From contig JBMNOY010000006.1 in assembly GCA_050943315.1 (NCBI GenBank), forward strand, positions 1 to 62,599: 62,599 nucleotides of DNA. Direction: 5' to 3'. Below the pieces are notes generated by a model. It made no database searches, was not told where the DNA came from, and saw only the letters and a list, made by a program, of their open reading frames with translations. The translations under genes were made by a program, and so were the position numbers. Positions 44,567-53,892 of the stretch are shown here, piece by piece. The DNA is from JBDKUD01 sp050943315 (GTDB lineage Bacteria > Bacillota > Syntrophomonadia > Syntrophomonadales > Syntrophomonadaceae). Every line of letters starts with the position of its first letter. Within the stretch, counting starts at the first letter, position 1.

Positions 44567-44966
44567 TTTGAATCTCCTTTAGGATGATACAATTATGTGG
44601 ACAATATTTAGCGCAATAACCACAATGCCTGCATATAATGGGGTGATTATCCTCATCCGCCCGTATTGCTCCTATCGGGCACCCTTGGAGGCAGGCTCCA
44701 CAGGCGGAGCAACTCTCCTTTAGGAATACAACACCGCCGCCTTCACGTGCTTTTAAAGCATCACACGGGCAAGCTTCCCTGCAACTCGGGTTCAAACATG
44801 CTCTGCAGCTGGTAATAATAAACTCTTCAGGCATACCCCCGGTGGTATGCACGTGAATAGCCGCGCGGAAAACGGAGAAATCCCCATAAAGCCTGGCACA
44901 TGCCTGGGAGCAAAGCATACAACCTATACATCTGCGCGGGTCTTCAACCTTAAGTATCTTGACCAC
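44547..44966 (-). CDS. polyferredoxin with four 4Fe-4S motifs (AOR electron carrier)
   Basis: 139 residues from GTG 44966, 7 bases after AGGAG; an ATG 15 bases upstream precedes that site. Four Cys groups: CIGCMLCSQAC, CRACLNPSCREAC, CSACGACLQGC and CRHCGYCAKYC, giving 16 or more cysteines. This HycB/PhsB-like layout serves as the electron-transfer subunit of the AOR whose gene it overlaps, possibly linking it to a further carrier. Confidence 0.92.
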   Translation of the reverse strand: MVKILKVEDPRRCIGCMLCSQACARLYGDFSVFRAAIHVHTTGGMPEEFIITSCRACLNPSCREACPCDALKAREGGGVVFLKESCSACGACLQGCPIGAIRADEDNHPIICRHCGYCAKYCPHNCIILKEIQSDQPQD

Positions 44967-45102
44967 ATGAAAGCTCCTCATTAAAAATCTTTACTATTAT
45001 TCCTATTTATAAAAGCGAATAAGCCTGAATATTTTTACCAGTTATAAACCTTGTGTCTAATAGAAATAATAGCCTTAGAAAAAGGAAACGAGGAGGTAAA
45101 TT

Positions 45103-45318
45103 ATGAGAAATTTGAGCCAACAAGAAACCCTTGCTTTGAGTTCATTATTAAGGATGGAGACTAATGGGTTGGCTATTTCCAAGGCAGTTCAGCGTACTAT
45201 TAGTGACGACAAGCTAAAAAGCATGACTGAAGCCGGAATTGCGGCAAGTGAGGCTCGTATACGTACTATGCAGCAGTTTCTGGTAGAAAATCAGTTTGTC
45301 CAGGGGGGTGTGCAATAA
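45103..45318 (+). CDS. small coat-like protein, partner of CotF-like gene
   Basis: 71 residues, two helices (NLSQQETLALSSLLRMET and EAGIAASEARIRTMQQFL). It resembles the small CotF-related proteins often found beside CotF genes in clostridia. GAGGAGG before the ATG; the next gene follows after 2 bases. Probably spore-associated, made in the mother cell; no sporulation promoter could be assigned. Confidence 0.7.
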   Translation: MRNLSQQETLALSSLLRMETNGLAISKAVQRTISDDKLKSMTEAGIAASEARIRTMQQFLVENQFVQGGVQ

Positions 45319-45320
45319 AT

Positions 45321-45623
45321 ATGGCAAATCTTATTGGTCAATTTTTCAACGATATAACCGACCAATCTCTTGACCAAACTCTCTCTTTAAGCGCCATGGC
45401 AACAGCAGCCGCCGGTGCTCAGCTTTATTTATCAGCCACTCTGGCGTCAACCACTCCGGAGTTGAGAGCAGTGTTAGCTGGTTTTGTTGCACAGAAAACT
45501 GCGGAGCACGAGGCTATAACAAACTATATAATGAACAGGGGCTGGATGAACCCTTATGATGACCCAACTAAACAATTGGAAACTTGTTATCAAGAATCAC
45601 AGTCAGTTTTAAGTCAAAACTAA
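45321..45623 (+). CDS. CotF-like spore coat protein
   Basis: 100 residues. The second half, LRAVLAGFVAQKTAEHEAI then YIMNRGWMNPYDDP, matches the coat F domain pattern ending in GWxxPY. It is ferritin-like and helical. It is the second gene of a two-gene unit closed by the terminator at 45632-45651. Confidence 0.85.
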   Translation: MANLIGQFFNDITDQSLDQTLSLSAMATAAAGAQLYLSATLASTTPELRAVLAGFVAQKTAEHEAITNYIMNRGWMNPYDDPTKQLETCYQESQSVLSQN

Positions 45624-45631
45624 AATCGTAT

Positions 45632-45660
45632 TCCCCGGCATAAGCCGGGGATTCTTGCTT
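45632..45660 (+). terminator. terminator of the coat gene pair
   Basis: CCCCGGC-ATAA-GCCGGGG, 7-bp GC stem plus one A-T pair, followed by TTCTTGCTTT. Confidence 0.8.
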
Positions 45661-45748
45661 TGTAGAGCATTTAATCTGGTGGTTCTTACATAACTAAGTC
45701 AAAAGGTGTAAATAATACTGAGTATACAAGCCATAAGGGGAAAATGTT

Positions 45749-46450
45749 GTGAATATCGTTATCATTCGCACCTTAATTCTTTATACCGCTACGGTCGTAT
45801 TGCTTCGTATTATGGGTAAAAGACAAATAGGGCAATTACAACCTTACGAGTTAGTAGTAATAATAATGATTTCCGAGTTGGCGGCTATTCCCATGCAAAA
45901 TACCGGGGTCCCAATAGTGAATGGTATAATACCCATATTTGTTTTAGTGGCTGCGGAAATAACCTTGTCCTATATATCCCTGAAAAGTGAGAGGGCACGA
46001 GGTGTTATTTGCGGCAAACCCAGTGTACTGATAGAAAAGTCAAAGATTGTTGAAGAAGAACTAAAGAGACTACGCTATAATATTAATGATTTACTAGAAC
46101 AATTGCGCTTAAAAAACGTTGCCGACATCACCGATGTAGAGTTTGCCATTCTTGAAACCAGTGGTCAGCTAAGTGTTATTCTTAAATCCGATAAGAGAGC
46201 TGTCCAACCACAGGATTTAAATATCTCTCCCTCCTATGAAAACCTGCCGGTGACTTTAATAATCGACGGACAGATCATTCAACAAAATTTAGCCAAGTTA
46301 AACCGTGATACGGACTGGCTGCAAAAAGAGTTGGCTAATTCCGGCATACATAGTTTTAGTGAAATCCTCTTGGCCACTCTTAATACCCGGGGCGAGTTAT
46401 TTTTCCAGGTAAAATCCTCGGCGGGCAATAAAAGAAAAGGAGCCTCATGA
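45749..46450 (+). CDS. DUF421 (YetF-like) membrane protein
   Basis: 233 residues: three N-terminal membrane helices, motif RIMGKRQIGQLQPYELVVIIMISELAAIP in the first part (typical of DUF421), then a soluble domain with GKPSVLIEKSKI and DVEFAILETSGQLSVI. GTG start after AAGGGG. The next gene overlaps its end by 4 bases. In Bacillus, DUF421 proteins such as YetF are linked to spore and membrane functions; the biochemical role is unclear. Confidence 0.93.
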   Translation: MNIVIIRTLILYTATVVLLRIMGKRQIGQLQPYELVVIIMISELAAIPMQNTGVPIVNGIIPIFVLVAAEITLSYISLKSERARGVICGKPSVLIEKSKIVEEELKRLRYNINDLLEQLRLKNVADITDVEFAILETSGQLSVILKSDKRAVQPQDLNISPSYENLPVTLIIDGQIIQQNLAKLNRDTDWLQKELANSGIHSFSEILLATLNTRGELFFQVKSSAGNKRKGAS

Positions 46451-46836
46451 GTAAAATGAGAATACTTATCACCATGATAATTATATTAGTACTTATTGTG
46501 GGGGCAGGGTACTGGACTAATAATGCTCTGCAGAAAGCAACCAACGGCTTGGTCAAGCAGATTGATATAGTTATAACCGAAATAAGGAGTGGTGATAAGC
46601 AAGCTGCAATCACTGCCAATAAACAGCTTGAAGATAAATGGAAAAAGGAAGCTAAATGGTGGCCAATTTTTTTAGACCACCAGGAAATCGATAATATCGA
46701 ATTTTGTATGGCGCGTACCAAAGAATATGTTAAAAACGGAAATAACCCCCTGTCACTTGGCCAGCTTTCCGAACTTAGGCTGATGATAGAGCATATACCG
46801 GAAAAAGAAGCAGTCACCCTGGAAAACATTCTATAG
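46447..46836 (+). CDS. DUF4363 family protein
   Basis: 129 residues, one N-terminal membrane anchor (~5-27) and a helical extracytoplasmic part with KWWPIFLDHQEID. It overlaps the DUF421 gene by ATGA. The DUF421-DUF4363 pairing is common in clostridia, suggesting that the two proteins work together. Function unknown. Confidence 0.88.
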   Translation: MSKMRILITMIIILVLIVGAGYWTNNALQKATNGLVKQIDIVITEIRSGDKQAAITANKQLEDKWKKEAKWWPIFLDHQEIDNIEFCMARTKEYVKNGNNPLSLGQLSELRLMIEHIPEKEAVTLENIL

Positions 46837-46852
46837 TTAAAATATCTGGAGT

Positions 46853-46909
46853 AAGAGACATTCTATTGCTGATAGTCTGACTAGGGCCTGGAAAGTCTCT
46901 TTATTTTCC
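46853..46909 (+). terminator. probable terminator with branched stem
   Basis: AAGAGAC pairs with GTCTCTT around a 35-base loop that contains AGTC/GACT; TTATTTT follows. Confidence 0.5.
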
Positions 46910-47004
46910 CAGCCGGTTGCTGCCGGTCTTGAATGAGGTATAGTTTAGCTATATTATTTATACCAAATAATAACTTTAGTTTAGGACTAATAGGAGTTGT
47001 TTAT

Positions 47005-47658
47005 ATGCCAATAATAGATCTCACCCATGTTATATGCCCGGACATGCCGGTCTTTCCAGGGACAAAACCGCCTGCTTTAGAACTTGCCAATACCTTAGAG
47101 ACCGATGGTTTTATAGAGCATAGAATTACCATGTATTCTCATACCGGAACCCATGTTGATGCACCGGCTCATTTATTCCAAGATGGACCTACCCTGGACT
47201 CCTTTGATATTGAAAGGTTTGTCGGAAAAGGAGTTAGATTTGATTTTATAAACCAGAACCGTAAAGAAATAAAGGTTATTGATTTAAAATGCCTGGAACC
47301 CTTACTAAAACAAGGATGGGAATTTCTGCTACTAAATACCGGCTGGAGCGATTATTGGGGCAGTTCCCGGTATTTTGCAGGCTTTCCCCACCTGTCCTTA
47401 GATGCAGCCCAATGGCTTACCCAATTTAATTTAAAAGGCATTGGCATTGATGCTATATCTATTGACCCGATGGAATCAACCGATTATGCGGTACACAAGA
47501 TTTTGATGAAAAGAAATATTTTGATTATTGAGAATTTGACTAACCTGACTTTAATTAATAACGAAAAGTTTTTATTCGGGGTAATGCCGCTTAATACCAG
47601 ATTGGCCGATGGGGCACCAGTACGCGCATTTGCTGTTACCGGTGAGCTGTGTTTTTAG
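47005..47658 (+). CDS. cyclase family (kynurenine-formamidase-like) metal hydrolase
   Basis: 217 residues from ATG 47005, after TAGGAG. The metal-binding motif HTGTHVDAPAH is complete (His46, His50, Asp52, His56). IIDLTHVICPDMPVFPG at the start and GIDAISIDP further on are family features. Characterised members hydrolyse N-formylkynurenine or related amides; no tryptophan-catabolism genes are here, so substrate is open. Confidence 0.92.
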   Translation: MPIIDLTHVICPDMPVFPGTKPPALELANTLETDGFIEHRITMYSHTGTHVDAPAHLFQDGPTLDSFDIERFVGKGVRFDFINQNRKEIKVIDLKCLEPLLKQGWEFLLLNTGWSDYWGSSRYFAGFPHLSLDAAQWLTQFNLKGIGIDAISIDPMESTDYAVHKILMKRNILIIENLTNLTLINNEKFLFGVMPLNTRLADGAPVRAFAVTGELCF

Positions 47659-47714
47659 TCGGCACATTTTGTGTTATAGTAAATGAAGTTTGTTCAATAG
47701 AAAGGATAATAGAA

Positions 47715-49343
47715 GTGACAACAACATTTCAGGAAATTTTAAAGCAGGCCGAAAAGCGGCGTACTTTTGCTATTATATCCCACCCGGATGCAGGTAAAAC
47801 CACCCTTACCGAAAAGCTTCTTTTGTTTGGCGGAGCCATTCGCATGGCTGGAGAGGTTAAGGGACGTAAAGCTAAAAAATTTGCCACCTCGGACTGGATG
47901 CAGATAGAAAAGGAACGTGGCATTTCAGTTACTTCCAGTGCTATGCAGTTTAATTATCAGGGACATCATATAAATATATTAGATACGCCGGGGCATCAGG
48001 ATTTCAGTGAAGATACTTATCGCACCTTGACAGCGGCGGACAGTGCAGTCATGCTGATTGATGCAGCTAAAGGAGTAGAAGCCCAAACCATCAAATTATT
48101 CAAAGTATGCAGTCAACGAGGGATTCCCATTTTTACCTTTATTAATAAAATGGATCGTTATGGCAAAGAACCCCTGGACTTATTGGAGGAACTGGAAGAT
48201 GTTTTGGGTATACGTTCTTGCCCAATGAACTGGCCTATTGGGATGGGTGATGAATTTTGCGGTATTTATGACCGCCAAAATAATCGTATTGAGCTTTATA
48301 CCCGGGACGGACAAAACAGTTTTTATTACCCCGATGAACGGGGGGTAGAAGACCCGGGGGTCCGGGAAATAATAGGAGATTCATGGTATCAAAAAATTAT
48401 TGAAGATATTACTTTACTGGATATCGCTGGGGACCCGTTTGATGAAGCAAGAATTAATCAGGGTAAATTAACCCCGGTCTTTTTCGGCAGTGCCATTAGT
48501 AATTTTGGCGTACAGACATTTTTAGACCAATATCTAAGGCTGGCCCCTGCTCCCCATGCCCATATGAGTAATATGGGAGCGATTGATGTTGCCAAAACAG
48601 CGTTTTCCGGATTTATATTCAAGATTCAAGCTAATATGAACCCGGCACATAGAGACCGGATAGCTTTTTTACGGGTATGCTCGGGAAAATTTGAAAGAGG
48701 TATGGCAGTAAATCATGTACGAACAGGAAAAAGAATTAAGCTGGCTCAACCCCAGCAGTTCCTGGCTCAAGACCGTGATATTATTGACGAAGCATATCCC
48801 GGTGACATCATAGGTCTGCATGACCCGGGTATTTTTAGAATTGGTGATACTCTCTGTGCTGAAGGTAATTTTGAATTTGAACGTCTGCCCCAGTTTCCAC
48901 CGGAGCATTTTGCCAAGGTTTCGAACCGGAATACTAGTAAATACAAACAGTTTCAGAAAGGTATAAATGAACTGGTAGAAGAAGGGACCGTGCAAATTTT
49001 TAAAACTACCGACCGTACGGAAGACCTGATTCTGGGTGTAGTTGGTCAATTACAATTTGAAGTTTTCACCTATCGGCTAAAAGCGGAATATGGGGTAGAT
49101 GTTAGTTTACAGCATCTTCCTTACCAACTTGCCCGTTGGGTAGATAGTAAAACCGGTATCGACATCAGCAAGCTGAATAATCTAAGCAGCCAGTGTGTTA
49201 CCGACCATAATGGCCGCATAGTAGTGTTGTGCCAAAATGAGTTCTCACTAGGTTGGCTGGAACAACACTACCCTAATCTAGGTTTTTATGCTAACCCTAA
49301 CGAAGTCCCAGATAATTACCGGAATGCGGCATCAGGCAGATAA
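47715..49343 (+). CDS. prfC: peptide chain release factor 3
   Basis: GTPase that recycles RF1/RF2 from the ribosome. GTG at 47715 gives 542 residues. GTPase motifs SHPDAGKTT, DTPGHQDFSEDTYR and NKMD, then the RF3-specific domain II/III (GAIDVAKTAFSGFIFKIQANM, KTTDRTEDLILGVVGQLQFEVFTYRL). Starts 56 bases after the cyclase stop. Confidence 0.97.
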   Translation: MTTTFQEILKQAEKRRTFAIISHPDAGKTTLTEKLLLFGGAIRMAGEVKGRKAKKFATSDWMQIEKERGISVTSSAMQFNYQGHHINILDTPGHQDFSEDTYRTLTAADSAVMLIDAAKGVEAQTIKLFKVCSQRGIPIFTFINKMDRYGKEPLDLLEELEDVLGIRSCPMNWPIGMGDEFCGIYDRQNNRIELYTRDGQNSFYYPDERGVEDPGVREIIGDSWYQKIIEDITLLDIAGDPFDEARINQGKLTPVFFGSAISNFGVQTFLDQYLRLAPAPHAHMSNMGAIDVAKTAFSGFIFKIQANMNPAHRDRIAFLRVCSGKFERGMAVNHVRTGKRIKLAQPQQFLAQDRDIIDEAYPGDIIGLHDPGIFRIGDTLCAEGNFEFERLPQFPPEHFAKVSNRNTSKYKQFQKGINELVEEGTVQIFKTTDRTEDLILGVVGQLQFEVFTYRLKAEYGVDVSLQHLPYQLARWVDSKTGIDISKLNNLSSQCVTDHNGRIVVLCQNEFSLGWLEQHYPNLGFYANPNEVPDNYRNAASGR

Positions 49344-49379
49344 CTCTGAGCCTTGCGGAGTACCATCTCATTCTGGGAC

Positions 49380-50537
49380 TTAACTTTGGAATTTAACCAG
49401 AACATTTACAATCTCCGGCCGGTTACCTATTCTAATGGGTGGTCCCCAGGTTCCAAAACCTGCGGAGACTACAACCTGCAAGTTGCCTTTTTTAAGATAT
49501 CCCCAATCATTTTCGTATATGGCTTGGGTGATAAAATTATTGGGGAATAACTGGCCCAGATGAGTATGTCCGGAAAATTGCACATCAACCCCTTCTATTT
49601 CAGCTATTTCCAGCTCCACCGGCTCATGAGCCAACAGTATTATGGGCAGGTCCTGGCGGGGTATTTCGGACATAAGGGCAGTAAGGCTTAACCTTTCGTG
49701 TCCGCTGAACCGTTTGCAAGCCTGGTCATCTCTTCCAACCACATAAATGCTGCCGGCAACTTTTGCCCATTGATCGCGCAGGACGGTTATATCAGCCTTA
49801 TCCATATAGCCAGCGGTTTTTTCAACATTTCCGCTTATATACTCATGGTTACCTAACACTGCATAGGCACCATAACGGGGATTAAGGGAACCCAGCATGG
49901 CAGGAATTTTTCGTTCCGACAAGGGGTCCACACCTTCGTCAATAATGTCTCCAACCATAAACACCAGGTCAGGTTGAAGAGAATTAATAGTCTTAACCAT
50001 ACCAGCCATGCGGTCGATACCCACTATCCACCCCAGGTGAATATCTGACACTACTGCGATGCGCAATTCTTTTATATCCTCCGGCTTTTTGTCAACAATC
50101 AACTCATAGTCTCTGACTACCGGGTGATTGGCATTCCAGGTGCCATAAAGAAGTATTAACATTATAAATAACAAAGCCCCCATGCCTAAAAAAGCCGGGA
50201 GTTTAAAAAGGTTATGAGGAAAGAAGCCGGTAAAATGATTGATCAACCTTAATAGGTCGACAGCCAGCACTATTAACAAAAGGTAATACAGTATAGCCAT
50301 CCAATAGGATCCGGCAAATATTAACACCTGTGCTGCTTTGCGGGGCAGAAAGTTTACCGCTGCCCGGCTTAATGGGTACAATAGAGCCAGAAGGGTTACC
50401 AAAAGAGCCCAGTTCCATGCCGGCATCCAGCTAAATATACCCATATTCCGGAATGCCTGCCAGCCGCGCAGACCGATATAATAGTGCAGCAGACCGTATA
50501 ACAGCATAAAAGCACAAAAAAAGCTGATTAGTTTCAA
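49380..50537 (-). CDS. membrane metallophosphoesterase (YkuE-like)
   Basis: 385 residues. Four or so N-terminal membrane helices (~1-130), then a calcineurin-like domain with all metal motifs: VSDIHLG, GDIIDEG, LGNHEY, LLAHEP, SGHTHLGQ. Related YkuE-type proteins act near the cell envelope; substrate unknown. Convergent with prfC. Confidence 0.94.
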   Translation of the reverse strand: MKLISFFCAFMLLYGLLHYYIGLRGWQAFRNMGIFSWMPAWNWALLVTLLALLYPLSRAAVNFLPRKAAQVLIFAGSYWMAILYYLLLIVLAVDLLRLINHFTGFFPHNLFKLPAFLGMGALLFIMLILLYGTWNANHPVVRDYELIVDKKPEDIKELRIAVVSDIHLGWIVGIDRMAGMVKTINSLQPDLVFMVGDIIDEGVDPLSERKIPAMLGSLNPRYGAYAVLGNHEYISGNVEKTAGYMDKADITVLRDQWAKVAGSIYVVGRDDQACKRFSGHERLSLTALMSEIPRQDLPIILLAHEPVELEIAEIEGVDVQFSGHTHLGQLFPNNFITQAIYENDWGYLKKGNLQVVVSAGFGTWGPPIRIGNRPEIVNVLVKFQS

Positions 50538-50684
50538 TTAATTATTATCCTTTGCACGTACGATTGATTATCAACGCATTACTATTCTCCTATTTTAACA
50601 TACAAAATCTAGAAACTTATTGTGGATTATGGATTTGCCCGGAGGGTATTTTTATTATAGTCTAAGAATATAGGAGGGACTTAT

Positions 50685-51368
50685 GTGTGTGGTCGCTATA
50701 CTCTAACAATTGATCAGGACGAATTGTCCGAACGGTTTGGTTGTCCAGTGATAATACCGGATTACAGACCCCGGTATAATACCGCACCTGGGCAACAAAT
50801 GCCCGTAGTAATCAAACAAAAGGGTGAAAACCGCATGGTTATGATGAGATGGGGCCTTATTCCACACTGGTGTAAGGATGATTCCATGGGTGCCAGGCTA
50901 TTTAATGCACGGATGGAATCAGTGGCAGAAAAGCCTTCTTTTCGCGATTCGCTTTTGACTCGACGCTGTATTGTTCCTGCCGACGGCTATTATGAATGGC
51001 TTAAAATTAATAATACTAAACAACCTTTGCGAATAGTAAAGAAATCGCGGCAAACGTTTGCATTTGCCGGCTTATGGGATAAATGGGTTGACCAAAGAGG
51101 TAACACCCGGCTGACTTTTACCATAATCACTACTGAACCAGTCGAATCCATACGACATATTCATAACCGCATGCCTCTTATTCTTAGCAGAGAATATGAA
51201 GAATTATGGCTGGAGAAGATCTGCCCGGGCAGTCGAATTGAAGTTAAAGCATTTCTAAGCCAATTTAAACCGGAAAATGAACTACAAGCCTACCCTATTT
51301 CTAATATGGTAAATTCGTCTGCAAATGAACACCCGGAGTTGATAGACTTTTGTTCCGGTGGGCAATAA
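50685..51368 (+). CDS. SRAP-domain abasic-site protein (YedK/HMCES)
   Basis: Covalently caps abasic sites in single-stranded DNA through the N-terminal Cys. The GTG at 50685 gives Met-Cys-Gly-Arg-Tyr-Thr, placing the catalytic Cys at 2; an overlapping ATG two bases earlier is out of frame. AGGAGGG lies 6 bases upstream. Other active-site elements: FNARMES, GYYEWLK (Glu), IHNRMP (His). 227 residues. No LexA box is visible upstream. Confidence 0.95.
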   Translation: MCGRYTLTIDQDELSERFGCPVIIPDYRPRYNTAPGQQMPVVIKQKGENRMVMMRWGLIPHWCKDDSMGARLFNARMESVAEKPSFRDSLLTRRCIVPADGYYEWLKINNTKQPLRIVKKSRQTFAFAGLWDKWVDQRGNTRLTFTIITTEPVESIRHIHNRMPLILSREYEELWLEKICPGSRIEVKAFLSQFKPENELQAYPISNMVNSSANEHPELIDFCSGGQ

Positions 51369-51455
51369 ATAAAACATGTGCAACACCCTGGGGAGCATCA
51401 TGCTAGTTTAAAAGGAAACCAATTGTGGCACCTAGTTAAAAATTAGACCGGCTTG

Positions 51456-51638
51456 TTAGTGCAGCATTTTTCCCTCAACCAAATCGTTAGCTGATACTTC
51501 ATAAGTTTCCTCAGCATTCATATCCTGAATTTGCACTCTGTTGCCGTCAATATTCTGAATTAAAACCGGGGAGCCCTTGTATAACACCTCGATAAAATTT
51601 GGTGAATCAATAATTTGCTTGACTCTGCTGGAATTCAT
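51456..51638 (-). CDS. sspH: small acid-soluble spore protein, H type
   Basis: 60 residues from ATG 51638, after GAGAGGG. The sequence pattern SSRVKQIIDSPNFIEVLYKGSPV, then a short beta-rich segment and VSANDLVEG, matches SspH. Together with the CotF-like gene it indicates sporulation capacity. A longer upstream reading to 51707 has no ribosome site. Confidence 0.88.
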   Translation of the reverse strand: MNSSRVKQIIDSPNFIEVLYKGSPVLIQNIDGNRVQIQDMNAEETYEVSANDLVEGKMLH

Positions 51639-51876
51639 ATTATTCACCCTCTCTGTTTTTCTTAGTATTTTCCTTAAAGTGCATTTGTAACCCAACAATT
51701 TAATCATAATTGATTGTCTCGCATTGCTCCGGGCTGACGGTGTAAAAGTGGGCCAAAGCTATCAGGGTGTGAATTAGCCTAAATATTTATTAGTTTGCCA
51801 TAGATTCTCATTAGTATTCGCTAATACAACCTCCACCCCCTGATAATACTAAAATAAAAGGAAAATAGGTGAGATA

Positions 51877-53640
51877 ATGAAGATTATTCGTATAAATATG
51901 AGTGATTTGACCGTAAAATCAGAGGCTGTTGCACCCGAATGGATGGACTTGGGCGGACGTGCTTTAACTTCAGCCATTGTAGCCCGGGAGGTAGATCCGG
52001 AGTGTCACCCTCTGGGAAGGTTTAATAAACTGGTTTTTGCCCCGGGACTGTTGAGCGGAACAGCAGCTCCCAACTCCGGGCGTATGTCGGTTGGTGCCAA
52101 AAGCCCGTTAACAGGAGGGATTAAGGAAAGCAATGTAGGCGGAAGCGCAGCCCAAAAGATGGCCCGGTTGGGGATAAAAGCCATTATAATCGAGGGCCTT
52201 CCTGTACCCGGTAAATTTTATAGTCTTCATATAAGTAAAAATGAGCAAAGGCTTTCAGAGGAAAAAGAATTGCTTGGAAAGGGAAACTATGAAGTAATTG
52301 AAACTCTGTCCCAACGCTACGGGAAAAAAATTGGCGTTATTACCATTGGTCAGGCCGGCGAGTATAAATTGCTGGCAGCGAATATATCAGTAAAAGACTA
52401 TCACGGTTATATTCGCAGTGCAGGTCGTGGTGGCCTGGGTGCTGTCATGGCTTCAAAGGGCATTAAATATATCACCCTTGACGATACCGATACCGAACCG
52501 GTCAAAATTGCTCAACCGGAAAGGTTTCGTGAAGCTGTAAAGACTTTTGCCAAAGGCTTACGAGAAAACCCTATTACAGGAGAAGGGCTTCCCACTTATG
52601 GAACCAATATTTTGGTTAACATACTCAATGAAGCTGGTGGTCTGCCTACTCGTAATTTCCGAATGGGGCAGTTTACCGGGGTGGACAAAATAAGTGGTGA
52701 AACCATGCATAGTGCCATCGTGAAAAGAAAAGGCAAGCCTACTCACAATTGCCATGCCGGTTGTGTTATAAGTTGCTCCCAGGTTTATAATGATGAAAAT
52801 GGAGAGTTTGTCACCTCTGGATTTGAATATGAAACGATTTGGGGGTTTGGAGCGGTATGTTATATTGATGACCTGGATATAATCGCCAAAGCAGACCGCA
52901 TATGTGATGATATCGGCATAGATACTATTGAAACGGCGGTCAGCATTGCCACTGCCATGGAGGGCGGAATATTACCCTTCGGAGACGGCGAAGGAATGTT
53001 AAATATACTGCAAGAAATTAAGCAGGGCAGTTACTTGGGCAGAATTATCGGCAGTGGGGCAGCGGTTACCGGTAAAGTATTCGGAGTTAACCGGGTGGCA
53101 GTGGTGAAAAACCAGGCAATCCCTGCTTATGATCCCAGGGCTGTGAAGGGCCAAGGGGTTACTTATGCAACTACTCCCATGGGTGCAGACCATACTGCCG
53201 GTTACGCTGTAACATCTAACATTCTTAAGGTGGGGGAATTTGTAGGTCCCTTAAACAAGGAGGGAAATATTGAACTTTCCAGAAATCTGCAAATTATCTC
53301 GGCAGCCCTGGATAGCAGCGGGCTATGCATTTTCGTTGCCTTCAGCGTTCTGGACAACAAAGAAACCTTCCAAGCCATGAACGACCTTATCGGGGCTTTT
53401 ACCGGAAAGACCTTTTCATCACAGCATTTAATTGAACTAGGTAAGTTTGTTCTCAAAACCGAACTTGATTTTAACCGGGCAGCAGGTTTTACCGAAGCTG
53501 ATGACCGGCTGCCGGAATTCTTTGAAGAGAAGTTATCCCCTAATGATGTAAATTGGGACTTTAATGATGAGGAACTGGATCAAGTTTTCGCTTTTTTACG
53601 TGATGAGGTTAATAAGGAAGCAGAAAGGCCAACCATATAA
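51877..53640 (+). CDS. aldehyde:ferredoxin oxidoreductase (2), stand-alone
   Basis: 587-residue AOR-family tungsten enzyme. Cluster motif NCHAGCVISC (C-x3-C-x3-C, spacing different from the other AOR) with a late cysteine in SSGLCIFV as fourth ligand. Pterin motifs RAGRGGLGAVMASKGIK and TPMGADHTAGY. ATG start with weak GGTGAG; no ferredoxin partner next to it, unlike the copy at 42830-44566. The two AORs are clearly different subfamilies and probably use different aldehydes. Confidence 0.94.
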   Translation: MKIIRINMSDLTVKSEAVAPEWMDLGGRALTSAIVAREVDPECHPLGRFNKLVFAPGLLSGTAAPNSGRMSVGAKSPLTGGIKESNVGGSAAQKMARLGIKAIIIEGLPVPGKFYSLHISKNEQRLSEEKELLGKGNYEVIETLSQRYGKKIGVITIGQAGEYKLLAANISVKDYHGYIRSAGRGGLGAVMASKGIKYITLDDTDTEPVKIAQPERFREAVKTFAKGLRENPITGEGLPTYGTNILVNILNEAGGLPTRNFRMGQFTGVDKISGETMHSAIVKRKGKPTHNCHAGCVISCSQVYNDENGEFVTSGFEYETIWGFGAVCYIDDLDIIAKADRICDDIGIDTIETAVSIATAMEGGILPFGDGEGMLNILQEIKQGSYLGRIIGSGAAVTGKVFGVNRVAVVKNQAIPAYDPRAVKGQGVTYATTPMGADHTAGYAVTSNILKVGEFVGPLNKEGNIELSRNLQIISAALDSSGLCIFVAFSVLDNKETFQAMNDLIGAFTGKTFSSQHLIELGKFVLKTELDFNRAAGFTEADDRLPEFFEEKLSPNDVNWDFNDEELDQVFAFLRDEVNKEAERPTI

Positions 53641-53892
53641 ATATTCCCATTTGCAAACAAGTTTCGGGCAACCTGGCAGTATTTTACCATATTCTTTAAT
53701 TAGAAACTATTCAACTGATGTATGATGGCAGCGAGGGAAAATCAAATCGTATATAATATTGGGTGGGGCTACACAAATTAACAGCCCATTAATAAATATA
53801 ATTCAATCTTAAGTATGCCCAGGCAATGAAATGGTTCACTTATTAAAGTTGGCTTTTGTGTCAACCGATGATACTTATATTGAGGGGGATAT

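Noticed and set aside
47649..47714. Longer start for prfC overlapping the cyclase gene
   Set aside because: RF3 begins shortly before the GTPase G1 motif; GTG 47715 has AAAGGA upstream.
51708..51876. Molybdenum/tungsten cofactor riboswitch before the second AOR
   Set aside because: GC-rich words are present but the conserved core could not be recognised.
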